DNA from: DAIPJH01 sp036770365
GTDB lineage: Bacteria; Pseudomonadota; Alphaproteobacteria; Rickettsiales; UBA998
Assembly: GCA_036770365.1 (NCBI GenBank)
Contig: DAIPJH010000001.1
Coordinates: forward strand, 124,001-188,000
Direction of reading: 5' to 3'
Length of the DNA: 64,000 nt
Shown here: one piece after another, positions 26,148 to 35,028 of the stretch
Position numbering within the stretch: the first letter of the stretch is position 1
Layout: each line of letters opens with the position of its first letter
Translations under genes and position numbers: made by a program
The notes under the pieces: model-generated
What the model was told of the DNA's origin: nothing
Database searches by the model: none
What the model saw: only the letters and a program-made list of their open reading frames with translations

Positions 26148-27575
26148 CTATCTATCCATGCTGTAAGTATTTTTATCATCCGTATAAATAGTACGGTCAT
26201 CACCGAGTGTTGAATGATGATAAATATAAAGATTATTCGCCAAATGAGCGTTCCTTGGATACCATACACCTTCATCAATAACATGCCGCATCACATTAGG
26301 ATAAATACTACGAATAGTATTATCAATACGCACACTAAATATATCATTAAAAGTTGGGCTTGACGCTATGTTTGCCACCATCACTCCATCAATACTGAGC
26401 AATTGTTTGACTTCCTGCCAAAACTCCTGTGTAACCACCTCCATCGGCACTGACACCATATTAGTATACGCATCAACCACGACAAGATCATATTTCTGTT
26501 TATCCTGATGCACAAAAGCACGTGCAGACATCGCTTTAAATTGTTTATTAGGCGTGAGATGCTGCATCAAAAAATGCTTCTGCGCAATATCTAGAATATC
26601 CTTATCAATATCAACAAATGTATAATGATTTTTGGTATCTTCCAGCCCCAATGTAAAGCCTCCAGCCCCAATCACCAAAATTTCACGCGGCGTTGACATA
26701 CTCTGCATTGGATTAATGATTTTTTCTTCGATCAAACGGATATAGGGGAAACGTTTTTCAGGATCTTGTGATACTTTGGATGATGGCGAACGGTTCACCA
26801 ACATCATGCGTGACTGCTCATTCGGCACGCCGATCACTGCGATCGTATTATATTCATTATCTGAAACAATATGCAGCCAGCGCATCATCATGGGGCTGTT
26901 CATAAACATCACCAATACAGCAACCACCAACGCAGCACCACGTGCGCGCCAGTAACCATGTCGGCGCGTCAACATCATCGCAAGCATCAACAACAGCGCA
27001 ATCGTAAAAATTACTGTATAATGCACCCCCACATAACTCATCAAGATAAGTGTTGAAATAATCGACCCACAAAACGATCCTATCGTAGAAAAGAACAAAA
27101 TCTTTCCTGTCATTTCCGAGAGTTTTCTACGCCCAAAATAATGACTCACCAACGGCACGGTTTGCCCAAGCAGATAAACAGGATAAACAACAAACAATAC
27201 AACAAACACAAGAGATTGCATTAAGCGTGAGAAATGTAGCACCACCATGACAGTGAACATAATCTCCATAAAGACATTAGAAAGCCCCAAGCTCAAGATA
27301 AGTGCGGAGACTAAAAAATTGGTTAGTAATAAACGACGCACTGAACGCCCAAAATGCTTAGATTCTTTGCGCATCTGCCACTGTTTTTTGAATGCCTGAC
27401 CACCAACATGATACCCAAACGCAAGCGGCAACAGGACTGCGCTCACGACAATCGCAATGATTTCGGTGCCACTGCCAACAAAAGGAATAAGCTGACGGAT
27501 CGCCAGCAATTCCGCTGCTAGAACGACATAACCCTCAAGGATGATAATCAGAAAAAGCAGATGGTGTTTTTTCAT
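26148..27575 (-). CDS. Membrane-anchored spermidine-synthase-like protein
   Basis: 475 residues in two parts. Residues 1-235 hold about seven to eight transmembrane helices, starting with an AAELLAIRQLIPFVGSGTE-type first loop that is typical of membrane polyamine-synthase fusions. Residues about 240-460 form a Rossmann methyltransferase/aminopropyltransferase fold, with VIGAGGFTLGLE as the nucleotide loop, TFVDIDKDILDIAQKHF, and YDLVVVDAYTN where the catalytic Asp of spermidine synthases lies. Whether it makes polyamines is not proven by sequence. Directly upstream, with 3 bp between, is a small membrane protein with a Cys/Gly/Asp tail, suggesting one operon. Confidence 0.85.
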   Translation of the reverse strand: MKKHHLLFLIIILEGYVVLAAELLAIRQLIPFVGSGTEIIAIVVSAVLLPLAFGYHVGGQAFKKQWQMRKESKHFGRSVRRLLLTNFLVSALILSLGLSNVFMEIMFTVMVVLHFSRLMQSLVFVVLFVVYPVYLLGQTVPLVSHYFGRRKLSEMTGKILFFSTIGSFCGSIISTLILMSYVGVHYTVIFTIALLLMLAMMLTRRHGYWRARGAALVVAVLVMFMNSPMMMRWLHIVSDNEYNTIAVIGVPNEQSRMMLVNRSPSSKVSQDPEKRFPYIRLIEEKIINPMQSMSTPREILVIGAGGFTLGLEDTKNHYTFVDIDKDILDIAQKHFLMQHLTPNKQFKAMSARAFVHQDKQKYDLVVVDAYTNMVSVPMEVVTQEFWQEVKQLLSIDGVMVANIASSPTFNDIFSVRIDNTIRSIYPNVMRHVIDEGVWYPRNAHLANNLYIYHHSTLGDDRTIYTDDKNTYSMDR

Positions 27576-27578
27576 GGA

Positions 27579-27857
27579 TTAGTCACCGCCGTCACAGCCG
27601 CCGCCATCGCCACCACTATCACAACCACTAGACTCACTCCAATCACTAGTGCTTCCCGCATCCCCACCTGAACGTGAATTCTTATTAAATGTAACCGACG
27701 AAATGATCAATGCTATACCCCAAAACAAACAATTTTCAGCGACAAAATGACGTGCTTCAATGCTATCGTAAGCAACGACCACCAAACATGCCACTCCCGC
27801 GTAAAGCGAAATGATTTGCCAATATTTTAATACCGCATCAGCCCATTTCTCTAACAT
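27579..27857 (-). CDS. Small membrane protein with Gly/Asp/Cys-rich tail
   Basis: 92 residues with two hydrophobic segments (about 12-30 and 40-56) and a C-terminal tail of about 30 residues made almost only of Gly, Ser, Asp and Cys (SSGCDSGGDGGGCDGGD). Similar low-complexity Cys/Gly tails occur in various bacterial membrane proteins of unclear function. It sits between mnmA (17 bp upstream) and the spermidine-synthase-like gene (3 bp downstream), so translation with the latter is likely coupled. Confidence 0.65.
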   Translation of the reverse strand: MLEKWADAVLKYWQIISLYAGVACLVVVAYDSIEARHFVAENCLFWGIALIISSVTFNKNSRSGGDAGSTSDWSESSGCDSGGDGGGCDGGD

Positions 27858-27874
27858 AGGTTAGTCTCCACAAA

Positions 27875-28984
27875 TTATCCTCTCCCCACAATCCAGCCGC
27901 CTCCAAGCACACGCGCCCCATCATAAACGACACATGCCTGACCAGGTGCGATAGCTTCTTGTGGTGAAAGCAGCTCAACTTCAACAAGACTATTTTTCCT
28001 GCGATGCAAAATAGCTGGCCTGAGCGGCTGCGCGGAACGCCATTTAATCATCACTTCGCCTGTGGTATCAGGAAACGCCGCATCCGCCAGCCAGTTCACG
28101 TCACGAATGAAAAAATGCGTCGTTGCCAAATCCTCTTTTGAGCCAACAATCACCTGTGATTTTTCTGCGTCTAAGCGCACGACATAAAGCGCATCACCGC
28201 CGCCTATACCCAAGCCCTTTCGCTGACCAACCGTATAATGAATGATTCCATGATGCTGACCTAAAACAGTTCCGTCAACATGGACAATCTCGCCAGATTT
28301 TGCCGCATCAGGACGCAATTTCAAAATCACGTCTGTATAACCGCCCTCAGGCACAAAACATATATCTTGGCTATCTGGCTTATCAAACACAGGCAGCCCG
28401 AACTTCAAAGCCTGAGCGCGGGTTTCTTCTTTGCTTTGCGCGCCTAATGGAAACCTTAGAAAATCAAGCTGCTCCTGCGTGGTCGCAAACAAGAAATAGC
28501 TTTGGTCTTTGCCGTCCACAATACCGCGATGAAGCTCTGACTTTCCATCATCCCCAACCACGCGCTGGACATAATGCCCCGTTGCCATCACATCCGCACC
28601 TAAATCCTTAGCCGTCGTCAGCAAATCTTTGAATTTCACCGATTGATTACATTTGACGCATGGAATTGGTGTCTGCCCTGCAAGATAGGTTTCAACAAAA
28701 TCATCCATCACCGCTTCTTTGAAGCGGCTTTCATAATTGAGAACATAATGTGCAATGCCAAGTTTTTCTGCGACATTTTTAGCATCGTAAATATCTTGCC
28801 CCGCGCAGCACGCACCTTTTTTCTGGATTGCCGCGCCGTGATCATAAAGCTGCAAGGTAATCCCTATCACCTCATACCCCTCAGCATGCAGCAGACACGC
28901 GACCACAGAGCTATCCACCCCGCCCGACATCGCTACTACCACCCGCGTATCAGAGGGGGCTTTATCTATTCCTAAACTGTTCAT
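27875..28984 (-). CDS. mnmA: tRNA-specific 2-thiouridylase MnmA
   Basis: ATP-dependent enzyme that makes 2-thiouridine at the wobble position of Lys, Glu and Gln tRNAs. The 369 residues carry the PP-loop VAMSGGVDSSVVACLL near the start, the first catalytic Cys in NPIPC-like TPIPCVKCNQSVKF, the DGKDQSYFLF motif, the second Cys in DSQDICFVPEG, and the C-terminal beta-barrel with TVGQRKGLGIGGG. All are diagnostic of MnmA. It starts at ATG 28984 and probably leads the operon with the two following genes. Confidence 0.97.
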   Translation of the reverse strand: MNSLGIDKAPSDTRVVVAMSGGVDSSVVACLLHAEGYEVIGITLQLYDHGAAIQKKGACCAGQDIYDAKNVAEKLGIAHYVLNYESRFKEAVMDDFVETYLAGQTPIPCVKCNQSVKFKDLLTTAKDLGADVMATGHYVQRVVGDDGKSELHRGIVDGKDQSYFLFATTQEQLDFLRFPLGAQSKEETRAQALKFGLPVFDKPDSQDICFVPEGGYTDVILKLRPDAAKSGEIVHVDGTVLGQHHGIIHYTVGQRKGLGIGGGDALYVVRLDAEKSQVIVGSKEDLATTHFFIRDVNWLADAAFPDTTGEVMIKWRSAQPLRPAILHRRKNSLVEVELLSPQEAIAPGQACVVYDGARVLGGGWIVGRG

Positions 28985-29012
28985 AAAAGGGGATATAGCG
29001 TAATTTTAGATA

Positions 29013-29067
29013 AGTTACTATAGCCATTCCACTTAAAAACGAGACGTTTTTAGCATGGAGTGTAACT
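29013..29067 (-). terminator. Imperfect long hairpin, possible terminator of the RTX gene
   Basis: Outer arms AGTTAC (29013) and GTAACT (29062) frame a perfect inner stem AAAAACG / CGTTTTT with a 3-base loop. It lies directly after the stop of the gene at 29072 on the minus strand; the T-rich arm could act as terminator tail. GC content of the stem is low. Confidence 0.4.
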
Positions 29068-29071
29068 ATAT

Positions 29072-29782
29072 CTATAATATAAAATCACTCACAGAAAGCT
29101 CAGAAGCCACCACGCCATTCAAAATGACATGAAAATTATCAGCACCTAAACTAACATCCACTTCTGTTTGTTTTACACCACTATCCCACTCTGTCGTCAC
29201 CGCATGCGCCAACATAGACTGCACTTCCGCTATCGACCACATATGGCTAGAAGGATCAATATTTACCAACTGGATTTTATCAATCCCATCTACAAAATCA
29301 AAGATCTTCGCTTCAGCCCCATTGCTTGCGGCAGATGCCACACGTAGCTGCACAATATCTGCACCCTCGCCCAATACCACTTCACCCGTACCATTACCGA
29401 CACGTATCGTGTCATTACCCGCACCGCCCCACACGCTATTTCTACCAATGCCACCATCAAGCGTATCCTGACCATCATCCCCCATCAGCAAATCCCCACC
29501 TGCGTCACCGATCAATACATCATCTCCCGTCCAACCATATAGCGTATCGTGACCATCTGCGCCGTACAACGAATCGTTATCAGCATCACCGCCCATTTTA
29601 TCATTGCCATCTTCGCCAAAAAGCACATCGTCACCGAACCATCCCCACACAGTATCTGAAGCCGATCCCGCATACACGGTATCACCCCCGCCATTGGTAT
29701 AAATCACGTCGATATTACTTGCGCCAAACAATAGATTTGCACCTTCACCACCAACCACCACGCCGCCCCAAACCTCTGCCAT
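29072..29782 (-). CDS. RTX-type calcium-binding repeat protein
   Basis: 236 residues. The first 140 are tandem nine-residue glycine/aspartate repeats of the hemolysin type (GGxGxDxUx), for example GDDVLFGEDGNDKMGGDADN and GADGHDTLYGWTGDDVLIG, which bind Ca2+ in a beta-roll. The last 90 residues (IFDFVDGIDKIQLVNID ... ELSVSDFIL) look like the secretion-signal region of type I secreted RTX proteins. There is no Sec signal. AGGTGG precedes ATG 29782. No type I exporter is in the window. The protein has no recognisable enzymatic domain, so it may be a small surface or secreted Ca2+-binding protein. Confidence 0.88.
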   Translation of the reverse strand: MAEVWGGVVVGGEGANLLFGASNIDVIYTNGGGDTVYAGSASDTVWGWFGDDVLFGEDGNDKMGGDADNDSLYGADGHDTLYGWTGDDVLIGDAGGDLLMGDDGQDTLDGGIGRNSVWGGAGNDTIRVGNGTGEVVLGEGADIVQLRVASAASNGAEAKIFDFVDGIDKIQLVNIDPSSHMWSIAEVQSMLAHAVTTEWDSGVKQTEVDVSLGADNFHVILNGVVASELSVSDFIL

Positions 29783-29956
29783 AATACCACCTAAATCAAG
29801 TAATGTTTGTTTGATTCAGTAACTATAGAAACCCTTACCGTAAGCGCAAGCAAAACCTCACATTGCATAGGATTATAATCAACACTTCTTAGCTTCATAA
29901 CAAAAATTCAACACCCTCCAACCTCTCCAGCGAAGCCTTGCATATCAAAGCTTAAC

Positions 29957-31033
29957 ATGCTAAACTTCAAAGAAATATCCTTTATCTTAAGTAATGGCAT
30001 GACCGTACGTAAAAGACCTTCCTCAGCCGACATTGCGCGCCAACCACCACCATCGCTAGAGGTGATTCCAAATTTTCTTCATGAATTGGCTGAACTGATA
30101 CAAGAAAAAGACCCCCAAAATGCATTTGTCCAAAAACAACATCTTTGGCTTGATGTAACTCCTGCCAACGACCCTCACTTTAAAAACAAAAAAGTTTTTG
30201 CTACACTCATCAGAAAAACAGAATGTCTAGAATTTAGAGATGCTTTTAATAAACATAACATTTTGGTAAATAATTGCAAAATAGCAGGGCAAAGCGACCC
30301 CAACCATCCATTATATCAGTACGCACTTCACGCTGGCTTCCCCCAAAGATTAATGTCTTATGGAGAAAAAGCTAATAGCGCAGGATGGGAAGCAAAAAAC
30401 ATAAACACTATTTTACCTGATGGCTATACACTCGAAGGCAGAAACCCACTTGCCGCGAAACTTGGCGGCACCCAAATTCATTTTATCATCCCCGAAGATG
30501 TTGATGACAGTAAACCAGCATGGCGACGCATTGAACTGGTTGTGCCGGCCGACAAGGCAGAAGAAGTTGTACCGCTGGGACGCAGAATTCCAGAAGACAC
30601 AATGTCAAATCTCCTAAAAAACTATTCCCCTGCCCCAAAACGTGAAGGCATTATTCCACCAGAAAACCCTAAAAAGTTACGTTTTAATGCCGAGAACCTT
30701 GTAATGATGGCGCATAACGCTACTTTTGTCGGAATTGGACAAGGTACTTTTTCATTAAAAGTACCGAGTACTATGTTACCCGCCCTAAAACAACACTTGA
30801 AAAAGCTTGGAATTACGGATTGCCTAGCCACGCAAGATGGCATGCCGGAAATGGTGGCTACACGCGGCATATTTCAAGAAGCATTTGGCGAACTTCCAGC
30901 ACTTGCACGTGCGACCTCACATATCATTACACAAGGCGCAGAAATTAAATCTCCTCCTCGTGGGCATAGCAGTGGTCGTATGCGAGGCGGAGAGCAAAAT
31001 ACACGATATTGGTGGCAAGAACCGAATGATTAG
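29957..31033 (+). CDS. Orphan protein of unknown function
   Basis: 358 residues, no signal peptide and no transmembrane helix. The sequence is mixed and soluble-looking, with no motif that I can assign. Visible points are IPNFLHELAELIQEKDPQNAF near residue 38, a central region with GYTLEGRNPLAAKLGG, and a basic Gly/Arg-rich C-terminus (PPRGHSSGRMRGG). The start ATG 29957 lacks a clear ribosome binding site; ATG 29999 is an alternative. A TATAAT at 29874-29879 may be its -10. It ends at a bidirectional terminator shared with the convergent gene. Confidence 0.75.
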   Translation: MLNFKEISFILSNGMTVRKRPSSADIARQPPPSLEVIPNFLHELAELIQEKDPQNAFVQKQHLWLDVTPANDPHFKNKKVFATLIRKTECLEFRDAFNKHNILVNNCKIAGQSDPNHPLYQYALHAGFPQRLMSYGEKANSAGWEAKNINTILPDGYTLEGRNPLAAKLGGTQIHFIIPEDVDDSKPAWRRIELVVPADKAEEVVPLGRRIPEDTMSNLLKNYSPAPKREGIIPPENPKKLRFNAENLVMMAHNATFVGIGQGTFSLKVPSTMLPALKQHLKKLGITDCLATQDGMPEMVATRGIFQEAFGELPALARATSHIITQGAEIKSPPRGHSSGRMRGGEQNTRYWWQEPND

Positions 31034-31039
31034 ACACAA

Positions 31040-31069
31040 AAAACGGTCATGTTTTTACATAACCGTTTT
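31040..31069. terminator. Bidirectional rho-independent terminator
   Basis: AAAACGGT (31040-31047) pairs with ACCGTTTT (31062-31069), and the inner CATG/CAT bases can extend the stem. T-runs follow on both strands. It separates convergent genes ending at 31033 and 31091. Confidence 0.8.
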
Positions 31070-31090
31070 ATTCATTCTTCACCACAACGC

Positions 31091-32296
31091 TTAAGCAAAC
31101 GTGCCTGCACCCATGCCGACTTGCGGCGGCGTTTGAACTCTGCCCATACTCTGAACAGCCATCACATCATTACTAGGTCTTGCAAAATCACGCACCTTAT
31201 TCACCACTTTTGATACCAACGCCGTACCGCCGACACCCGCAACCACCAATGCTGTCACACGACCTGCACCAAGACGTTCTGCTGATTCCAATGCCTTACC
31301 TTCTAACTCACCCATACGCGCTTCTGGCATATGCGTGAATTCTTCCAAGATTTTACCACGTATTTCCGCTGAACGAGTTAAGGCCTGACGAAGGGTTGAA
31401 CTCCCCACATCCATATTCCCCACCATATTTTTCAACACATGCTCTGCCGCAAGCTCTTTTACAACTGCCTTTTTAGCCTCTAAATCTGCAACAACCTTTT
31501 CTTCTAACTGCTTAATGGTTGTATTAACATGATCTAACTCTTCAGATTTACCCTGCTTACCAAGTGTTTTAGCAAAGTCGCGCATATCGCTAAGTTTTTC
31601 AGCATAAAACGCATCATGACGATGAAATTCTCCACTTGCCTCTGATAATGATTGTTCCAAAGGCTTGTTTGGTTTTGCCTTTTGAATATTCGCCTTAAGC
31701 TGATCGTTCAATGCATCCACAGCCCCTTCAAAAGCATTGAAATCCGTGATGTAACGATCTCCTGCTAGGGTAAACGGAGGCTCAACATAACTACGTTGCT
31801 CAAATTCTTTTTCAAGCAGCGTATTATATTCTTCACCCACACCTGCAATCGCATTACCAATCTTTTTGCGTGCTTGTGAAGCCCAGTCTTTTTTCATACC
31901 GTCCGCTTTTTTCCCTGCGGCCTTCAAATCAAACGCAGTGAATTTACGATCAGATTTATCCTGTAACCCTTGAATAAATGCTGTACGCTGCGCTGCAACC
32001 TCTTGTTCTACCATCCAATCAATGGTCTTTGGATCGCGTTGTTTTAACACCTCTAAACGCTCCAACATCGTACCGTCCTTGCCCAAATTAGGCAAAGGCG
32101 TTTTTTCCATCGCACGATTGGTCAAATATCTCTGTGCGCCGTAGGCTGCACCCACACCCGCCAATGTCGGTACGGCAACACCAAATAACAATCCTTTGCC
32201 ACGCCCAGTGTCAGGTTGCATCTGGTTCATCGCCATCAGCTGCTCTTGTGTTGGCAAACCGCTATTATTTTGATTCGGCGTTTGTGTCTGTACCAT
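31091..32296 (-). CDS. Orphan coiled-coil protein with terminal membrane segments
   Basis: 401 residues from ATG 32296. A more upstream ATG (32326) would sit against the -10 element, so it is rejected. The N-terminus is Gln/Asn-rich and followed by a Gly-rich hydrophobic segment (about 35-50, LLFGVAVPTLAGVGAAYG). A long charged helical region (about 70-320) is rich in Lys, Glu and Ala and probably coiled coil. A second Gly-rich hydrophobic segment, VTALVVAGVGGTALVSKVV, is at about 348-366. That last segment resembles the C-terminal one of the J-domain orphan at 61503 (VVVGGTAYVVSK). No known domain. It has the shared direct-repeat promoter. Confidence 0.75.
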   Translation of the reverse strand: MVQTQTPNQNNSGLPTQEQLMAMNQMQPDTGRGKGLLFGVAVPTLAGVGAAYGAQRYLTNRAMEKTPLPNLGKDGTMLERLEVLKQRDPKTIDWMVEQEVAAQRTAFIQGLQDKSDRKFTAFDLKAAGKKADGMKKDWASQARKKIGNAIAGVGEEYNTLLEKEFEQRSYVEPPFTLAGDRYITDFNAFEGAVDALNDQLKANIQKAKPNKPLEQSLSEASGEFHRHDAFYAEKLSDMRDFAKTLGKQGKSEELDHVNTTIKQLEEKVVADLEAKKAVVKELAAEHVLKNMVGNMDVGSSTLRQALTRSAEIRGKILEEFTHMPEARMGELEGKALESAERLGAGRVTALVVAGVGGTALVSKVVNKVRDFARPSNDVMAVQSMGRVQTPPQVGMGAGTFA

Positions 32297-32331
32297 CGTC
32301 TCATACCCTTTAAGGTGATTTATCATGATGT

Positions 32332-32375
32332 ATCATACCAGAATGATTTTGATTTTGTGTGACAGTTGTGTGAAA
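32332..32375 (-). promoter_or_regulatory. Direct-repeat promoter (minus strand)
   Basis: Minus-strand TTTCACA and CTGTCAC have TCAC cores at 32373-32370 and 32362-32359, 11 bp apart. A weaker TCAA at 32352 could be a third unit, and TATGAT at 32337-32332 is the likely -10. CTGTCAC is the closest match in the window to a PhoB half-site. Confidence 0.55.
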
Positions 32376-32462
32376 TTTGGAGATAGGAATCAGGATTCCT
32401 CCCTAGCCATCTCCACCATTTTAGTCTATAATGCCTCTCATAAATAAAATATGAGGTTTTTT

Positions 32463-32897
32463 ATGGATAAAACCCACGTCAGCGCAGTGATGACTCCTGC
32501 TCCTGTGACCGTCTCCCGAGATGCGACCTTGCTTGATGCCGCGAAACTTATGATGAAATTTGAATGCGGTGCGTTGCCCGTAACCGCGAGCGGCGATACG
32601 AAACCCGTTGGCATTTTAACAGATCGTGATATCGTCATCTACGGTATTGCGGCTAATATGGACGCTGCTAGCACGCAAGTGTGTGAGATCATGAGCGCAG
32701 ACGTTGTTTCTTGTTTTGAACATGATACGCTAAATTTGGCGGCTGATATTATGAGCGAGCATGATCTCCATCATCTCGTCGTCACTAATAAAACGGGAGA
32801 TATTACTGGAATTCTTTCAACCCGCGATATGATCAAATGCACTGATAGTAACTGCGTCAATGATGATGTACTGCATCACCTCTTCCGTTATGCATAA
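32463..32897 (+). CDS. CBS-domain-pair protein
   Basis: 144 residues forming two CBS domains and nothing else, a module that binds adenosine nucleotides and usually regulates a partner. Start ATG 32463 is preferred because GAGG lies 6-10 bases before it. The first domain begins with VSAVMTPAPVTVSRDATLLDAAKLM and ends with GILTDRDIVI; the second has VCEIMSADVVSC and GILSTRDMIK. A TATAAT at 32427-32432 could be its -10. The partner cannot be told from context: the neighbours are orphans. Confidence 0.9.
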   Translation: MDKTHVSAVMTPAPVTVSRDATLLDAAKLMMKFECGALPVTASGDTKPVGILTDRDIVIYGIAANMDAASTQVCEIMSADVVSCFEHDTLNLAADIMSEHDLHHLVVTNKTGDITGILSTRDMIKCTDSNCVNDDVLHHLFRYA

Positions 32898-32901
32898 ATA
32901 G

Positions 32902-32956
32902 TGTCACATATTTTTCAGCACCTCTTCATGAAACCGTAACAATGGGATGGTAACAT
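32902..32956 (+). promoter_or_regulatory. Direct-repeat promoter with four units at exact 11-bp period
   Basis: Cores TCAC (32904), TCAG (32915), TCAT (32926) and TAAC (32937) are each exactly 11 bp apart, and the last ends 10 bp before the -10-like TAACAT (32951). It is the longest array of this type in the window and controls the genes at 32995 and probably 35029. Confidence 0.7.
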
Positions 32957-32994
32957 CGTGAAATGAGAAAAGTTTAGCATGAGGCATTTTTCCT

Positions 32995-34992
32995 ATGGGC
33001 GTGACGGATACTATTGCAAGCACCGCAGTCAATCTTGGGTTAAAATACCCATCCGTTGCACGTCTGACTGGTCTGTTTAATAAAGACGCCAAGGACATGA
33101 TCAAATTTCTGGTCGAACCTCTGCCTAATCTTGATAGCAATGTACTCAGTGTGACAGGCATGACGCCAGCACAACTAGCGCAGATTGAATCAGGGCAAAA
33201 ACTGTCTGACAGCGACGCAAGCAGCCTTCCCTTTGCTGCTATTTATCAAGAGGTCTATGCTGCCGCAAAACAAGATATTGCCAAGGGTCTGCCTGGTCTT
33301 AAAAGTCAATCCCAAACGGATCTTGCTAATGACCCAGTCGTATTACGTGAAGGTGCGCGCAAAATAGCTTATGCTATCACATCGACCATCCAAGAAAATA
33401 TGCCTGAAGGTATGTCCATGCATTATGCAGGAGCTGCGTTTGGGGATACATGGAAAAAAGCCGCTGAAAAATTTGATAGTACCAAACGCCCTGAACCCTT
33501 CAAAGACCCAATAGGATGGGTAAGCTCTCTTGTGGGGCAAACATGGGATTTTGTATCCACACTCGTCGGTGGAGTCTTTAATATCAAAACCAATGCAACC
33601 AATCTTGCCAATAAAGACGCAGCCGAGAAAGCTGATAAGATCGCTCTTGATATTGGCGGCAAACTGACCGTCATGGGTATGAGTCAAGACGCTGTAGGCG
33701 ACGCCATGGTTGCCGCCTATGAGAAAATACGCCAGAAAGCAGAGCCGAGCTTTAAAGTAGAAGATAAAAACAAGGCTAAAAAAGATTTTGTAGGACGCCT
33801 ACAAGTCGAACAACGTGCAGCCATTAACCGTAGCACTCTCGACACCACAGAAGGCAACATCAAAACCACCCTACAAGAACAACCTCTCGGAGAAAAAACA
33901 GCTGATCCCAAACGATATGAGGGCGTAAGCGGTACGGCTAAACAAATCAAGGATTGGCTTGCTGGCGCGGGTGCATATGCTGGCACGACTGCTGTCAAAG
34001 ATTCCATCTACACGGCAGACTTAAGTGCTTATGGTCTGAGTGCCTTTTCGCTACAAGGCTTTAAAACTGGGCTTGCCACTATGTTCAGCCTCAGCAAGCG
34101 CGGTGAAATGGAATCACTCAAAAACGCCATTCAAAAAGATCCCAATTTTGTCGTCGGTTTTCATAATGAAAATGGTGAGCTTTTTGACCCGTCAAAACTT
34201 TCTAGTGATGATAAACTACCAAAAACCCCGATCATTTCTATTACAGACAAACGCCAACCAGATGCTCCAGCCAAGCTCTTCTATTTCCAAAAACCGGGTG
34301 TGTTCAACCTTGACACCTTAGATAGAGCAGTGATGGGAGCAGGACAGGTCGCCACTACGATACTCGCGGGCGAAGTCGTTGGGGGAGTGGCATTAGCAGG
34401 CAACCTTTTGCGCGGGGGCAGTACTGCACAAACAGCCGCCGCTGTCGCCAGCGACGCCGCAGCAACAGCTGCTAACGCTTCAAGACTCTCGCGCGCAGCT
34501 TCGCTTGCCAAAACAGAAACAAAACTTATCGCGGGAGGAACGGTCACCGCAGTGGGTATGGATGCCGTTTCTAAAAATCTTGGTGGTTATTCAAATGAAA
34601 TCGAATATGGAGAAGCCTTTAAAACAGCACTTACTACGGGCACTGCTGCGGGTATTGTCGGCAAATCATTAAGCAAAGCAACGGTTTCTATTCCTTCTGC
34701 GTCACTTGGAGGCATGTTACGCACCGTAAATGAGGGGGTCGCCTTTACCAAAGAACAGCTTGCCGAGTTTGCTAAGAATGCTATTAACCCCGATAATTGG
34801 CGTAAGGCAGTTGCCCCTACTTTAACACTTGTTACTAAAAAAAGAGTGTTGATTCCAGCAACATTGTATGGCGCGCATCAACTTGTTGCCGCGTCAGATG
34901 AGGAAGAAACTGGTCAGATAAAACCACCAGCAACCCCTAATGAAGCGCGACCACCTTCCAGCGCAGAACGCTCTACATCTGCCACCCAATAA
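32995..34992 (+). CDS. Large orphan protein, possible effector or surface-related
   Basis: 665 residues starting MGVTDTIASTAVNLGLKYP, with GAGGC about 9 bases upstream. No signal peptide. The N-terminal 400 residues are mixed helical. A central hydrophobic Ala/Gly region (about 440-500, AGQVATTILAGEVVGGVALAG) is followed by Ala-rich helices. Near the C-terminus come another hydrophobic segment (RVLIPATLYGAHQLVAA) and a Pro/Ser/Thr tail. No known domain was recognised. It is transcribed from the four-unit direct-repeat promoter and followed after 36 bp by a small lectin-like gene. Size, lack of homology landmarks and shared regulation suggest a secreted or membrane-targeted protein; this is inference. 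Confidence 0.75.
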   Translation: MGVTDTIASTAVNLGLKYPSVARLTGLFNKDAKDMIKFLVEPLPNLDSNVLSVTGMTPAQLAQIESGQKLSDSDASSLPFAAIYQEVYAAAKQDIAKGLPGLKSQSQTDLANDPVVLREGARKIAYAITSTIQENMPEGMSMHYAGAAFGDTWKKAAEKFDSTKRPEPFKDPIGWVSSLVGQTWDFVSTLVGGVFNIKTNATNLANKDAAEKADKIALDIGGKLTVMGMSQDAVGDAMVAAYEKIRQKAEPSFKVEDKNKAKKDFVGRLQVEQRAAINRSTLDTTEGNIKTTLQEQPLGEKTADPKRYEGVSGTAKQIKDWLAGAGAYAGTTAVKDSIYTADLSAYGLSAFSLQGFKTGLATMFSLSKRGEMESLKNAIQKDPNFVVGFHNENGELFDPSKLSSDDKLPKTPIISITDKRQPDAPAKLFYFQKPGVFNLDTLDRAVMGAGQVATTILAGEVVGGVALAGNLLRGGSTAQTAAAVASDAAATAANASRLSRAASLAKTETKLIAGGTVTAVGMDAVSKNLGGYSNEIEYGEAFKTALTTGTAAGIVGKSLSKATVSIPSASLGGMLRTVNEGVAFTKEQLAEFAKNAINPDNWRKAVAPTLTLVTKKRVLIPATLYGAHQLVAASDEEETGQIKPPATPNEARPPSSAERSTSATQ

Positions 34993-35028
34993 GCTTCTCC
35001 TTGACTTTCACGGAGGTGAATGTGAATA

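Noticed and set aside
29858..29879. Ninth direct-repeat promoter before the orphan at 29957
   Set aside because: One TCAC and a TATAAT are present, but the spacing is 12 and no second unit lies 11 bp upstream.
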